A DNA stretch of 64,000 nucleotides, from assembly GCF_000383615.1 (NCBI RefSeq), contig NZ_KB911586.1, positions 1-64,000 of the forward strand, in the 5' to 3' direction. This document shows positions 26,052 through 34,752 of this stretch, in pieces. The translations under genes and the position numbers were made by a program. A model generated the notes under the pieces. The model was not told where the DNA came from. It did no database searches and saw nothing but the letters and a program-made list of their open reading frames with translations. Origin of the DNA: Streptomyces canus 299MFChir4.1 (GTDB lineage Bacteria > Actinomycetota > Actinomycetes > Streptomycetales > Streptomycetaceae). The first letter of the stretch is position 1; every line of letters starts with the position of its first letter.

Positions 26052-27209
26052 CTACTTGGCCAGCGCCTGCTGCAGGTCATCCAGCAGGTCGTCGACGTTC
26101 TCGATACCCACGGACAGGCGCACGAGGTCGGCGGGGACCTCGAGGGCCGAGCCCGCCACGGACGCGTGCGTCATCCGCCCGGGGTGCTCGATCAGCGACT
26201 CGACACCGCCCAGGGACTCCCCCAGCGTGAAGATCCTGGCGCGGTTGCAGACCTCGACGGCCGCCTCCTCGCCGCCCTCCACCCGGAAGGAGACCATGCC
26301 GCCGAAGGACCGCATCTGCTTGGCCGCGACCTCGTGGCCGGGGTGCTCCGCCAGGCCCGGGTAGAGCACCTGCGTCACGCGCGCGTGCCGGGTCAGCATG
26401 TCGGCGATCTTCGTGGCGTTCTCGCTGTGCCGGTCCATGCGCACCGACAGCGTCTTGGCGCCGCGCAGCACCAGCCAGGAGTCGAAGGGCCCGGCGACCG
26501 CGCCCATCGCGTTCTGGTGGTACGCCAGCTCCTCGCCGAGCGTCTCGTCGGCGGTGACCAGCGCGCCGCCCACGACGTCGGAGTGGCCGCCCATGTACTT
26601 GGTCAGGGAGTGCACCACGACATCGGCGCCGAGCGACAGGGGCTGCTGGAGGTAGGGCGTCGCGAAGGTGTTGTCGACGACGAGCTTGGCGCCCGCGTCC
26701 CGGGAGACCTGGGCGACGGCGGCGATGTCGGTGATGCCGAGCAGCGGGTTGGAGGGGGTCTCCACCCACACGGCCTTGGTCTTCGGGGTGATCGCGGCCC
26801 GTACGGCGGCCGGGTCGCTGGTGTCGGCGACCGACCACTCGACGCCCCAGCGGGCGACGACCTTCGCGAAGAGGCGGAACGTGCCGCCGTACGCGTCGTT
26901 GGGGATGACCACGTGGTCGCCGGGGCTGAGCAGCGTACGCAGCAGGCAGTCCTCGGCCGCCAGCCCGGACGCGAACGCGAGGCCCCGGCGGCCGCCTTCG
27001 AGGGCGGCGAGGTTCTCCTCCAGGGCGGTGCGGGTGGGGTTGGCGCTGCGGCTGTACTCGTAGCCGCCGCGCAGACCGCCCACGCCGTCCTGCTTGTAGG
27101 TCGAGACCTGGTAGATCGGCGGGACCACCGCGCCGGTGAGGGGATCCGCGGTGTTGCCCGCGTGAATCGCGAGGGTCTCGAAGTGCTGACTGATGTGCCT
27201 GTCGCTCAT
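26052..27209 (-). CDS. metB: Cystathionine gamma-synthase / gamma-lyase family enzyme
   Basis: Predicted 385-residue PLP enzyme of the Cys/Met metabolism family. Active-site lysine K204 lies in VHSLTKYMGGHSD, the substrate-loop YEYSRSANPTR at 50-60, and the phosphate-binding SGLAAE near 81. Sequence cannot cleanly separate gamma-synthase (transsulfuration toward methionine) from gamma-lyase (toward cysteine) in actinobacteria. The ATG at 27209 gives the normal family length; the frame extends upstream through Pro/Arg-rich noncoding DNA. Confidence 0.92.
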   Translation of the reverse strand: MSDRHISQHFETLAIHAGNTADPLTGAVVPPIYQVSTYKQDGVGGLRGGYEYSRSANPTRTALEENLAALEGGRRGLAFASGLAAEDCLLRTLLSPGDHVVIPNDAYGGTFRLFAKVVARWGVEWSVADTSDPAAVRAAITPKTKAVWVETPSNPLLGITDIAAVAQVSRDAGAKLVVDNTFATPYLQQPLSLGADVVVHSLTKYMGGHSDVVGGALVTADETLGEELAYHQNAMGAVAGPFDSWLVLRGAKTLSVRMDRHSENATKIADMLTRHARVTQVLYPGLAEHPGHEVAAKQMRSFGGMVSFRVEGGEEAAVEVCNRARIFTLGESLGGVESLIEHPGRMTHASVAGSALEVPADLVRLSVGIENVDDLLDDLQQALAK

Positions 27210-27278
27210 GGGCTCCGAGGGTAGTCCGCCCGGAGGACCGATGACGGACGACGGGCTCCCGACGGCCGTACGGCAGGG

Positions 27279-27353
27279 TTTTCCCCAGGTGTCGGGCCGG
27301 TGCGGGAGGTTTTCCCCAGGGCGTCCGCGCCGGGCCGGGGAGTTTTCCACAGG
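27279..27353. repeat. Three direct TTTTCC(C/A)CAGG repeats in a divergent promoter region
   Basis: TTTTCCCCAGG at 27279-27289 and 27310-27320, and TTTTCCACAGG at 27343-27353, in the same orientation and spaced 31 and 33 bp apart (about three helical turns). They lie between metB (minus) and the gene at 27403 (plus). The third copy resembles a DnaA box (TTGTCCACA) with one mismatch. Confidence 0.65.
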
Positions 27354-27402
27354 GCGCGGACCGGGTTGGGCAATTGTCGGCGGCGTCTGGAACTCTTGGG
27401 GC

Positions 27403-28521
27403 ATGGAGATTCTCTGGGTCCTGATGGCGGCGGTCCTGCTGGGCTTCGTCCTGCTTCCATTCCTGCGGCGCAGGCGGGGTGGGATCGAGCAGGTCCCGGC
27501 GGGCCACCCGGACGCCGCGGACCCGGCGGACTACGGCTTCGTACGGCAGGAGGAGCTGGACATCCGCATGCCCGGCCCCGACCAGGACCTGCTGGACGTC
27601 CTGGACCTGGTGCAGCGCACACAGGACTACAAGGCCGCCTCCCAACTCCTGGCGGGCACCGAGCGGGAGGGCGAGCTGCGCTGGCAGCGCGTGCAGGCCT
27701 TCGCCGGGGCCGCCTCGCTGGAGCTTCAGCAGCGGCCGGGCGGGGTCAGCGAGGCGCCGGGCGGACAGTGGCTGCGGGTGTGGCGGGCCGAGCAGCCCAA
27801 GGACGCGGGCGGCGCGGCGGTGCACGCGGAGTTCCTGGTGCAGCAGGCGTGGCGGACGTCGACCCCGGGCACGGACGAGTTCCGGATCATCATGGAGGAA
27901 GCGAGGGCGGCCAGCGGCGAGGCGGCTCTGCTGGCTCCCGGCGATCCGGTCCCGTACCTCGTCGAGCTCTCGGTCGCGCGCGGACTGGCCTACTCCCAGG
28001 CGGAGTTCGAGCAGCTGTGGCTGAAGATCCTGGACCGCGCTCCGAACCACATGGGGGCGCACCTGGCCGCGCTGCACTACTGGTGCGAGAAGTGGCACGG
28101 CTCGCGGAAGCTGGCGTACGAGTTCGCGGAGGCTGCGGCCGCCCGGGCCCCGCACGGCTCGCTGCTCGCCGCGATGCCGTTGTTCGCGGTCTTCGAGCAC
28201 CTGCCCGAGGTCAATCTGGTCAGCGGTTTCTACCAGAGCGAAGTCGTCACCAAGGCCATGCACGGCGCGCTGCACGCCGTCCACTCGGCCCGCGCCGAGG
28301 ACCCGATGCTGGCCCACGTCCGCCATCTGCTGGTCTTCTTCCTGGTGCGCGGCGAGCGCTGGGCGGAGGCCATGAACCAGCTCGTGCACATCGACGGCCA
28401 CGTCGGCGCCCTGCCCTGGACCCTGTCCGCAGACCCGGCCGCGGAGTTCGCGATATACCGGGCGCTGGCAGTGGCGGGCTACGAGGCGAACGGCGGCAGC
28501 CCGGCGACGCTGACGCAGTGA
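27403..28521 (+). CDS. Uncharacterised membrane-anchored TPR-like protein
   Basis: Predicted 372-residue protein with an N-terminal transmembrane helix (ILWVLMAAVLLGFVLLPFL) followed by a basic stop-transfer and a large helical cytoplasmic domain. The helix pattern (WLKILDRAPNHMGAHLAALHYW, then a KLAYEFAEAAAARAP helix) resembles TPR-like pairs. I do not recognise a named family. The ATG at 27403 starts the hydrophobic segment. It is divergent from metB. It looks intact and has normal Streptomyces codon use. Confidence 0.75.
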   Translation: MEILWVLMAAVLLGFVLLPFLRRRRGGIEQVPAGHPDAADPADYGFVRQEELDIRMPGPDQDLLDVLDLVQRTQDYKAASQLLAGTEREGELRWQRVQAFAGAASLELQQRPGGVSEAPGGQWLRVWRAEQPKDAGGAAVHAEFLVQQAWRTSTPGTDEFRIIMEEARAASGEAALLAPGDPVPYLVELSVARGLAYSQAEFEQLWLKILDRAPNHMGAHLAALHYWCEKWHGSRKLAYEFAEAAAARAPHGSLLAAMPLFAVFEHLPEVNLVSGFYQSEVVTKAMHGALHAVHSARAEDPMLAHVRHLLVFFLVRGERWAEAMNQLVHIDGHVGALPWTLSADPAAEFAIYRALAVAGYEANGGSPATLTQ

Positions 28522-28874
28522 CGCGGTGATTTCTTCGGGGGCCCGCTCACCCGGCTCTCGACGCCGGTCTCCGGCCGAGGGGGCGTGGGCAGGGCGGCTC
28601 GCCTCAGCGGGGCCGCGGAGTGTCGGGCGGGTGAGGCGCCCGTGCCGAGGCATGCCTCGCACCGACGTCCGCTTCACCTTCAGCCTTCAGCCTCCCAATG
28701 ACACCTGCCTGCCTGACTGACTGCCTGCCTTGGGGTGGTTCGGCCACCGCCCTCCACCCCTCCCGCCGCGCAGGTCGACGCCGGGTCTGTCGGAATGCGG
28801 GCCGGCAGGGAACCGTTGTTCTCCCTGCCGCCACGCACCTCTGCCCGGCACGCACGATCGAAGGAGCTCGCGTC
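28522..28874. other. Gene-free stretch with tetranucleotide repeats
   Basis: About 350 bp with no supportable gene. It holds a CCTG/ACTG-type tetranucleotide tract at 28704-28730 (CCTGCCTGCCTGACTGACTG then CCTGCCT), a doubled CTTCAGC just before it, and a good ribosome binding site (AAGGAG, 28861-28866) that belongs to the truncated msrA at 28875. Confidence 0.6.
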
Positions 28875-29037
28875 ATGCTGTTCGGCCGTACGCCCGTCCT
28901 GCCCACCGCCGAGCAGGCACTGAAGGGCCGCTCCCAGCCGGCGTTCACGGTCCCCGACCGGCACACCGTCCTCGGCACGCCGCTGCTCGGCCCCTACCCC
29001 GAGGGCTACCGGATCGCGGACTTCGGCCTGGGCTCCG
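28875..29037 (+). pseudogene. msrA truncated just before its catalytic motif
   Basis: The ATG at 28875 (RBS AAGGAG) opens a frame whose first 54 residues match the N-terminus of the long Streptomyces peptide-methionine (S)-S-oxide reductase: [18 protein letters not shown], then [20 protein letters not shown], then [11 protein letters not shown]. In an intact gene ADFGLG leads directly into GCFWG, the catalytic cysteine motif. Here it changes at about 29032-29037 into unrelated Arg-rich sequence, and the remaining roughly 165 residues are gone. The family match is from memory. Another MsrA is encoded on the opposite strand at 29202-29714. Confidence 0.85.
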
Positions 29038-29201
29038 CCCGGCGAGCGGTGGTGGCACGTCTTCCACTCCGACTGCTCCGAACTCCGGGCTGTCGGCTTC
29101 TCCCCCGCCGGGTGTGTGACGCACGGGGGGGGGAGGCTTCAGCCAGCAGACGGCAACCAGCAGGCGGCCGATGTCAGACGGTCGGCGTCAGACAGCCGGC
29201 G
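29038..29201. other. Junction debris after truncated msrA
   Basis: In one plus-strand frame 29044-29121 reads like the end of another protein ([14 protein letters not shown], then [11 protein letters not shown]), which I cannot identify. A G9 homopolymer follows at 29125-29133, then repeats of GTCAGAC/GGCGTCAG at 29165-29206. It is consistent with a deletion or insertion endpoint. Confidence 0.4.
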
Positions 29202-29714
29202 TCAGCCCTCCGCACGCGCCGGCAGGCGCCAGCCCGGGCGCGGGAAGTGGCAGGTGTAGCCGTCCGGGTAACGCTCGAGGTAGTCCTGATGCTCGGGCTC
29301 GGCCTCCCAGAACGGACCGACCGGCTCCACCTCGGTGACGACCTTGCCCGGCCAGAGCCCGGAGGCGTCCACGTCCGCGATCGTGTCCTCGGCGATCCGC
29401 TTCTGCTCGTCGTCGACGTAGTAGATCGCCGAACGGTAGCTGAGGCCGATGTCGTTGCCCTGGCGGTTCTTGGTGCTCGGGTCGTGGATCTGGAAGAAGA
29501 ACTCCAGGATCGTGCGGTAGTCGGTCGCCGCCGGATCGAAGAGGATCTCGATGGCCTCCGCGTGCGTTCCGTGGTTGCGGTACGTCGCGTTCGGCACGTC
29601 GCCCCCGGTGTATCCGACCCGGGTCGCCGTCACCCCCGGTAGGCGGCGGATCAGGTCCTCCATCCCCCAGAAGCACCCGCCCGCCAGCACGGCCCTCTGC
29701 GTCTGCGCGGCCAT
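29202..29714 (-). CDS. msrA: Peptide-methionine (S)-S-oxide reductase MsrA (short form)
   Basis: Predicted 170-residue repair enzyme that reduces methionine-S-sulfoxide in proteins. The catalytic motif GCFWG (Cys14) is present, followed by VGYTGG, HAEAIEI and the conserved SYRSAIYY. The start is set at 29714 because [17 protein letters not shown] gives the usual short N-terminus. It lies convergent with the truncated long-form msrA, and probably takes over its role (inference). Confidence 0.93.
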   Translation of the reverse strand: MAAQTQRAVLAGGCFWGMEDLIRRLPGVTATRVGYTGGDVPNATYRNHGTHAEAIEILFDPAATDYRTILEFFFQIHDPSTKNRQGNDIGLSYRSAIYYVDDEQKRIAEDTIADVDASGLWPGKVVTEVEPVGPFWEAEPEHQDYLERYPDGYTCHFPRPGWRLPARAEG

Positions 29715-29983
29715 CACGGCCCTCCCATGTCTGTCATCGCTCAGCTCGGTCATTGGGGCTGCTCGGCTCGCACGGCTCGCACACCACCGGCACGCCTTAC
29801 CCATTCTCCTCAACAGAGGAGGGCCTCCCGCGATTCCGCGCCCGGCCGGAGCCCGTCCAGAGCCCGTCCGAAGCCCGTCCGGAACCAGTCCATTGACGCC
29901 CCCGCCGAACGCGCCATGTCAAGCATTTCGACCCCGTTGAAAAAGATCCGCGGCCGCCGCCTCCCCACCCTACGATCGCCTGC

Positions 29984-30928
29984 ATGCTGATTCATCGGAC
30001 ATTACGGATGATCGTCGTACTCGTGCTGGCCCTCACCGGAGCGCTCGGGGGTGCCGTGGGGACGGCACAGGCCGAGGGGAACCCGTCCTCGAACGACCGG
30101 CAGTTGCTGTACTACAACCACTCCTACGGGGTCTTCGACCGGGAGACCGCCGACGCCATCGAACACTCCGACTACCTGAGGGACTTCGCCAACTTCCAGG
30201 TCCGCACCACGACCGGCACCGGCGGACAGACCTGGACCGGCCGCTACCTGATGGGCCGCGAGACCTATCTCGAACTGTTCGGCGTCGGGGACATCGCGGG
30301 CCAGGACGGCACCCTCGGCTCGGCTGGGCTGGGCCTGTCCACCGAACAGGACGGTGACCTGGCGACGGTCACCGAGCGGCTGAAGAGCGAGGGGGTCGCC
30401 GACCCCATAGAGTTCCTCCAGACCCGGGACTTCGGTGACGGGGTGCCCGTGCCGTGGTTCGACGCCATCCTCACCGCCACCGAGTACGACGCCTTCGGGG
30501 CCTGGGCGATGGAGTACCGGCCGGAGTACTTCGCCGATCCCCGCAGCAAGACCGAGCCCGCGAGTTTCCCCGGTGACGTCGGCCGGGAGCGTGTCCTGTC
30601 CGACGACTACCGCACTCACCTGATGCGTGACGTGACCTCCGTCCGCATCGCGGTCACCGAGGGCGACCTCGCCGACACCGTGCCGCTGCTGCGGGCCGGC
30701 GGGTTCGCCGTCAAGAACGTGGCCGGCGGTGGTGTCGTCGCGCAGGGGGGCGGCACCACGATCCGGTTCGACTCCGTTCCGCGTGAGCAAGCCGGGTTCC
30801 AGCGGGTCGAGATGTCGCTCAACCGGCCCGTCCAGGACCGGCACGTGGAGCAGATCGGTCACTCGACGCTCACCGTCGGCCCGGGCAGCCGTGCCGTGTG
30901 GACGTTCGCAGCCAACGGCACCCGGTAG
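29984..30928 (+). CDS. Secreted DUF5829-like protein
   Basis: Predicted 314-residue exported protein. The signal peptide (residues 1-30) has a hydrophobic core VVLVLALTGALGGAVG and a cleavage site at AQA-EG. The mature domain (LLYYNHSYGVFDRETADAIEHS and onward) resembles the DUF5829 family of secreted actinobacterial proteins with a glyoxalase-like fold; I am fairly but not fully sure of the family. No catalytic motif is claimed. It ends just before a strong hairpin terminator. Confidence 0.8.
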   Translation: MLIHRTLRMIVVLVLALTGALGGAVGTAQAEGNPSSNDRQLLYYNHSYGVFDRETADAIEHSDYLRDFANFQVRTTTGTGGQTWTGRYLMGRETYLELFGVGDIAGQDGTLGSAGLGLSTEQDGDLATVTERLKSEGVADPIEFLQTRDFGDGVPVPWFDAILTATEYDAFGAWAMEYRPEYFADPRSKTEPASFPGDVGRERVLSDDYRTHLMRDVTSVRIAVTEGDLADTVPLLRAGGFAVKNVAGGGVVAQGGGTTIRFDSVPREQAGFQRVEMSLNRPVQDRHVEQIGHSTLTVGPGSRAVWTFAANGTR

Positions 30929-30944
30929 CCGGGCAGCAGACAGC

Positions 30945-30972
30945 GGGTGCGCCCCCTACGAGGGGCGCACCC
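30945..30972. terminator. Hairpin between DUF5829 and VOC genes
   Basis: Perfect 11-bp stem GGGTGCGCCCC / GGGGCGCACCC with a 6-nt loop. It sits between convergent genes (stops at 30928 and 31001), so it probably works in both directions. Confidence 0.8.
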
Positions 30973-31000
30973 CCACGCGTCCCCCCTGCCCCAAGAGACC

Positions 31001-31384
31001 TCAGCCCCCACTGCCGTACGGCCGCGTCAGAATCTCCAGCCGGTGGCCGCCCGGGTCGTCGAAGTACGCGCCCCGGCCTCCGTCGTTGCGGTTGATCTCG
31101 CCGGGCCGGTGGTGGAAGGGGTCCGCCCAGTACGTCAGTCCCGCCTCCCGGATCCGGGCGAAGATCGTGTCGAAGTCGTCCTCGGAGACGAGGAACGCGT
31201 AGTGCTGCGGCGTGATCTCGTCGTTCGTGTCCATGTAGTCGAGGGTCACGCCGTTGGGGATCGCGACCGGGACGAAGGGGCCGTACCGCGGGCTCACGCT
31301 CAGGCCCAGGATGTCGGCCAGGAAGCGGGCCGAGGCGTGCTTGTCGTGTGCGGCGACGATGGTGTGGTTCAGCTGAACGGTCAT
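31001..31384 (-). CDS. VOC (glyoxalase/bleomycin-resistance-like) family protein
   Basis: Predicted 127-residue single VOC domain made of two beta-alpha-beta-beta-beta modules. It shows the N-terminal HTIVAAHDKHASARFLADIL and the C-terminal AYFDDPGGHRLEI typical of the fold, including a likely metal-ligand glutamate in RLEI. Members are small-molecule isomerases, dioxygenases or drug-binding proteins; the substrate cannot be told. It lies just upstream of the iron box but is transcribed the other way. Confidence 0.88.
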   Translation of the reverse strand: MTVQLNHTIVAAHDKHASARFLADILGLSVSPRYGPFVPVAIPNGVTLDYMDTNDEITPQHYAFLVSEDDFDTIFARIREAGLTYWADPFHHRPGEINRNDGGRGAYFDDPGGHRLEILTRPYGSGG

Positions 31385-31421
31385 CGTGGAGGCCTCCTCC
31401 TCACGACCATACTCCGCAAGC

Positions 31422-31451
31422 AGCTAAGGTAAGCCTTGCCTTGCCTTAGCT
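31422..31451. promoter_or_regulatory. Iron box (DmdR1/IdeR-type operator)
   Basis: A 30-bp imperfect dyad bounded by AGCTAAGG (31422) and CCTTAGCT (31451), with internal AAGGTAAGCCTTGCCTTGCC. It resembles the TTAGGTTAGGCTNACCTAA consensus of the iron repressors DmdR1/IdeR. It lies 33 bp before the start of the collapsed siderophore-uptake operon, and also upstream of the divergent VOC gene. Confidence 0.75.
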
Positions 31452-31484
31452 GCTCAGCGAGAGCCCGGCACCACCGGAGGAGTC

Positions 31485-32516
31485 GTGCGTACAGCAGCAG
31501 TGCAGGCCGTCCTCGCCTCGGTCGTCGTCGGAGGGCTGCTCGCCGGCTGCTCGTCCTCGGACACCGGCGGGACGACCGGGAAGGCCGACCGAAACCCGGT
31601 GCTGGGGGCCTCCGGAAACGCCTCCGAGGGCCCTTCCGCCGCCCCGAACACCCTCGCCGACGGCATGGGCTCCGACCGGGACACCGACGGTGCCTTCCCG
31701 CGCACGGTCACGCACTTCGAGGGCAGGACCACGGTCAAGGCCCAGCCGAAGAAGATCGCGGTGCTCAGCACCAGGCAGCTCGACGACCTGCTGTCCCTGG
31801 GGGTCGTCCCCGCGGCCACCACCCGCGCCGACATCGCCGGCCCTCGCCACCGGGACGGTCGGCGCGCCCGCCGCCATGCCGGTCGTCTCCGTCGCCGGAG
31901 GTCTCGGCGCCGACGCCCTCGTCCACGTGCTCGCCTGGCGGCGCGGTATGCAGGCCGGCCGGTTCGTGCTCGTCGGCGTCGGGATCGGGGTCGCCCTGTC
32001 CGCCGTCGTGCAGCTGTATCTCGCCGACTCCGAGCTGGAAGCCGCCGAGCAGGTGAAGCTGTGGCTGACGGGGAGTCTCAACGGGCGCGGCTGGGAGCAG
32101 GCCGGGCCCCTGGGCGTCGTACTCCTGCTGGCTCTGCCCGCCCTGGTGTGGGCGGCCAGGGCCGCGCGGCCGCTCGGGCTCGACCCGGACACCGCTGCCG
32201 CGCTGGGCGTACGGGTGGACCGGGTGCGGCTCGGGCTGACCGTGCTCGGGGTGGTGCTCGCCGCGACCGCCACCGGGGCCGCGGGGCCGATCGGGTTCGT
32301 CGCGCTGACCTCGCCGCAGCTGACCCGGCGGCTGACCCGCACGCCCCAGCTGCCGCTGCTGTGCTCGGCGCTGACCGGCGCCCTCGTCTGGTGGCCGCCG
32401 ATCTCGTCGCGCGGACGCTGCTGCCGCCGCTGGAGATCCCGTTCGGGGCGCTGACCTCGCTGGTCGGGGGGCCGTATCTGCTGTGGTTGCTGGGTCGGCG
32501 GAGCGCCGTACGGTGA
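31485..32516 (+). pseudogene. Collapsed iron-siderophore ABC operon (binding protein fused to permease remnant)
   Basis: The first part (GTG 31485 to about 31842) encodes the N-terminus of a FecB/FepB-type lipoprotein: signal peptide, lipobox LAGC, and the domain opening KIAVLSTRQLDDLLSLGVVP. At about 31842-31850 it jumps into the C-terminal half of a FecCD permease (LGADALVHVLAWRRG; VWLTGSLNGRGW-like; ATGAAGPIGFVALTSPQ). The missing part would be the rest of the binding protein, probably a first permease, and the permease N-terminus. The permease part is in another frame, and a further 1-nt deletion near 32388 (TG[G]TGG) shifts it back before LLPPLEIPFGALTSLVGGPY. Not functional as read. Confidence 0.85.
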
Positions 32517-32617
32517 ACCGCCTGCCAGGAGGGCCGTACGGCGAGAAGCCGTGCCGGACGGCCATGCGCCGAAGCGACCCGGTACGGAACCGGGTCCCTT
32601 TCTGCGAACTACGTGTG

Positions 32618-33658
32618 TCAGATCGTCGCCGTGTCGATCACGAACCGGTAGCGGACATCGCTGTTGACGACCCGCTCGTACGCCTCGTTGATCTCCGACG
32701 CGGCGATCAGCTCGATCTCGGCGCCGATGCCGTGCTCGGCGCAGAAGTCCAGCATCTCCTGGGTCTCGGCGATGCCGCCGATCGCCGAACCGGCGAGAAT
32801 CTTGCTGCCGCCGATGAGGGAGAAGAGGTTCAGGGCGATCGGCTCCTCGGGGGCGCCGACGTTCACCAGGGCGCCGCCCGCCTTGAGCAGGCTCAGGTAC
32901 GCGCCGAAGTTCAGCGGCGCCGAGACGGTGGAGAGGATGAGGTCGAAGGAGGCCGCCAGCTCCTTGAAGGTGTTCTCGTCGCTGGTCGCGTAGTAGTGGT
33001 CGGCGCCCAGCTTCAGGCCGTCGTCCTTCTTGCGCAGGGACTGCGACAGGACGGTGACCTCGGCACCCAGCGCGTGCGCGATCTTGACGCCCATGTGGCC
33101 GAGCCCGCCCAGGCCGATCACGGCGACGTTCTTGCCGGGGCCGGCGCCCCACCTCTTCAGCGGGGAGTAGGTGGTGATGCCGGCGCACAGCAGCGGGGCG
33201 GCCTCGTCGAGGGACAGGCCCTCGGGAATGCGGACGACATAGTTCTCGTCGACGACGATCTTCTCGGAGTAGCCGCCGTAGGTGGGCTCGCCGTCCTTGC
33301 CGATGCCGTTGTACGTGGGGACGTTGCCCCGGACGCAGTGCTGCTCGATGCCGGCCTTGCAGTTCTCGCACTCACCGCACGAGTCGACCATGCAGCCGAC
33401 GCCGACGCGGTCGCCGACCTCGTACTTGGTGACGCCGGGGCCGACCTCGGAGACGATGCCGGCGATCTCGTGGCCCGGGACCATCGGGAAGATCGCCTCG
33501 CCCCAGCCCTCACGGGCCTGGTGGATGTCGGAGTGGCAGATGCCGGCGAACTTGATGTCGATCAGGACGTCGTGCTCACGGACCGCCCGGCGCTCGATGG
33601 TGGTGCGCTCCAGGGGAGCCTTCGCGGCGGGGGTGGCGTATGCGGCGACAGTGGTCAT
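32618..33658 (-). CDS. Zinc-dependent NAD(P) alcohol dehydrogenase (CAD/YahK-like)
   Basis: Predicted 346-residue medium-chain dehydrogenase. The catalytic zinc motif is GICHSDIH with GHEIAG, the structural zinc loop [15 protein letters not shown], and the Rossmann motif GLGGLGHMG. It resembles the cinnamyl-alcohol-dehydrogenase-like NADP-dependent aldehyde reductases, acting on aliphatic or aromatic aldehydes. It is divergent from an XRE regulator over 179 bp containing two GCGTACG motifs, so that regulator may control it (inference). Confidence 0.93.
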   Translation of the reverse strand: MTTVAAYATPAAKAPLERTTIERRAVREHDVLIDIKFAGICHSDIHQAREGWGEAIFPMVPGHEIAGIVSEVGPGVTKYEVGDRVGVGCMVDSCGECENCKAGIEQHCVRGNVPTYNGIGKDGEPTYGGYSEKIVVDENYVVRIPEGLSLDEAAPLLCAGITTYSPLKRWGAGPGKNVAVIGLGGLGHMGVKIAHALGAEVTVLSQSLRKKDDGLKLGADHYYATSDENTFKELAASFDLILSTVSAPLNFGAYLSLLKAGGALVNVGAPEEPIALNLFSLIGGSKILAGSAIGGIAETQEMLDFCAEHGIGAEIELIAASEINEAYERVVNSDVRYRFVIDTATI

Positions 33659-33837
33659 GCCGGGGTCTCTCCTAGCGAGGGGTGCGTGCCCGGCTGCCTT
33701 CTGTCCCTCCGTCCGGGCACGCGCTCCAGCGTGCCTGACGGATCACGATCCACCCAGGTCACCGCTTGGCGTACGTTCGCTGGTCCTACTACTGACGGGG
33801 ACAGGATGGTGAGCGTACGACCGTGAATACTTGACGT

Positions 33838-34740
33838 ATGGACGAGATGGCCGAGGGACTGCCCAGAAGGGGCTCACTGGACCGGCGTGCCGAGCTCAGC
33901 GAGTTCCTGCGCACCCGGCGGGCCCGGCTGAGGCCGGAGGACGTGGGGCTGCCGGACTTCGGACGGCACCGCAGGGTGCCGGGACTGCGCCGCGAGGAGC
34001 TGGCCCAGCTGGCGGGCGTCTCCGTGGCGTACTACACGCGCCTGGAGCAGGGCAACGGGCGGAACGTCTCGGCGGAGGTCCTCGACTCGATCGCCCGTGC
34101 CCTGCGGCTCACCGACGCCGAGCACGCGCACCTGACGCATCTGGCGAAGCCGAAGGAGCACAAGAAGAAGACCACCGCGCGCACCGAGCAGGTACGCGGG
34201 GCGATCAGGCACCTGCTGGACTCCATCGAGGTCCCGGCGTACGTCTCGGGGCGCCGGTCGGACATCGTCGCCTGGAACCGGATGGCGGCGGCGGTCTTCG
34301 GGGACTGGGCGGAGCTGCCGGCGCGGGAGCGGAACTGGGCACGGCTGATCTTCCTGCGGCCGGAGTACCAAGACCTGTTCGTGCCGTGGGAGCAGAAGGC
34401 CAGTGACGTGGTCAGCCACCTCCGCATGGACGCGGGCTGCCATCCCGACGACCCCCGTCTGTCCGCCCTCGTCGGGGAGCTCTCGGTGAAGAGCGAGGAG
34501 TTCAGGCGTCTGTGGGCCACGCACGACGTCAAGGAGAAGGGCTACGGCGCCAAGCACCTGCGTCATCCGCTGGTCGGCGAACTGACCCTGCACTACGAGT
34601 CGTTCCCACTGTCCGACGGCACCGAGCAGGTCCTGATCACCTACCACGCGGAGCCGGGCTCGCCGTCCGCGGACGCCCTGCGGCTGCTGGCGAGCTGGGG
34701 CGCGGACGCCACCCGCGCGGGTGAGTCCGCGCGCCCCTGA
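33838..34740 (+). CDS. XRE-family regulator with MmyB-like ligand domain
   Basis: Predicted 300-residue regulator. The N-terminal XRE helix-turn-helix includes GLRREELAQLAGVS and the conserved YYTRLEQG. The C-terminal half matches the MmyB-like PAS-type ligand domain (SDIVAWNRMAAAVFGDW; NWARLIFL), which binds fatty-acid-like ligands in relatives. No good Shine-Dalgarno precedes the ATG at 33838; the ATG three codons on is possible. Such proteins often control a divergent dehydrogenase, as here. Confidence 0.9.
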   Translation: MDEMAEGLPRRGSLDRRAELSEFLRTRRARLRPEDVGLPDFGRHRRVPGLRREELAQLAGVSVAYYTRLEQGNGRNVSAEVLDSIARALRLTDAEHAHLTHLAKPKEHKKKTTARTEQVRGAIRHLLDSIEVPAYVSGRRSDIVAWNRMAAAVFGDWAELPARERNWARLIFLRPEYQDLFVPWEQKASDVVSHLRMDAGCHPDDPRLSALVGELSVKSEEFRRLWATHDVKEKGYGAKHLRHPLVGELTLHYESFPLSDGTEQVLITYHAEPGSPSADALRLLASWGADATRAGESARP

Positions 34741-34752
34741 CCCGGCGCCCGC

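Noticed and set aside
27279..27353. Replication origin (oriC) because of DnaA-box-like sites
   Set aside because: Only one of three sites is close to a DnaA box, there are no further boxes, and no dnaA/dnaN/gyrB genes are present.
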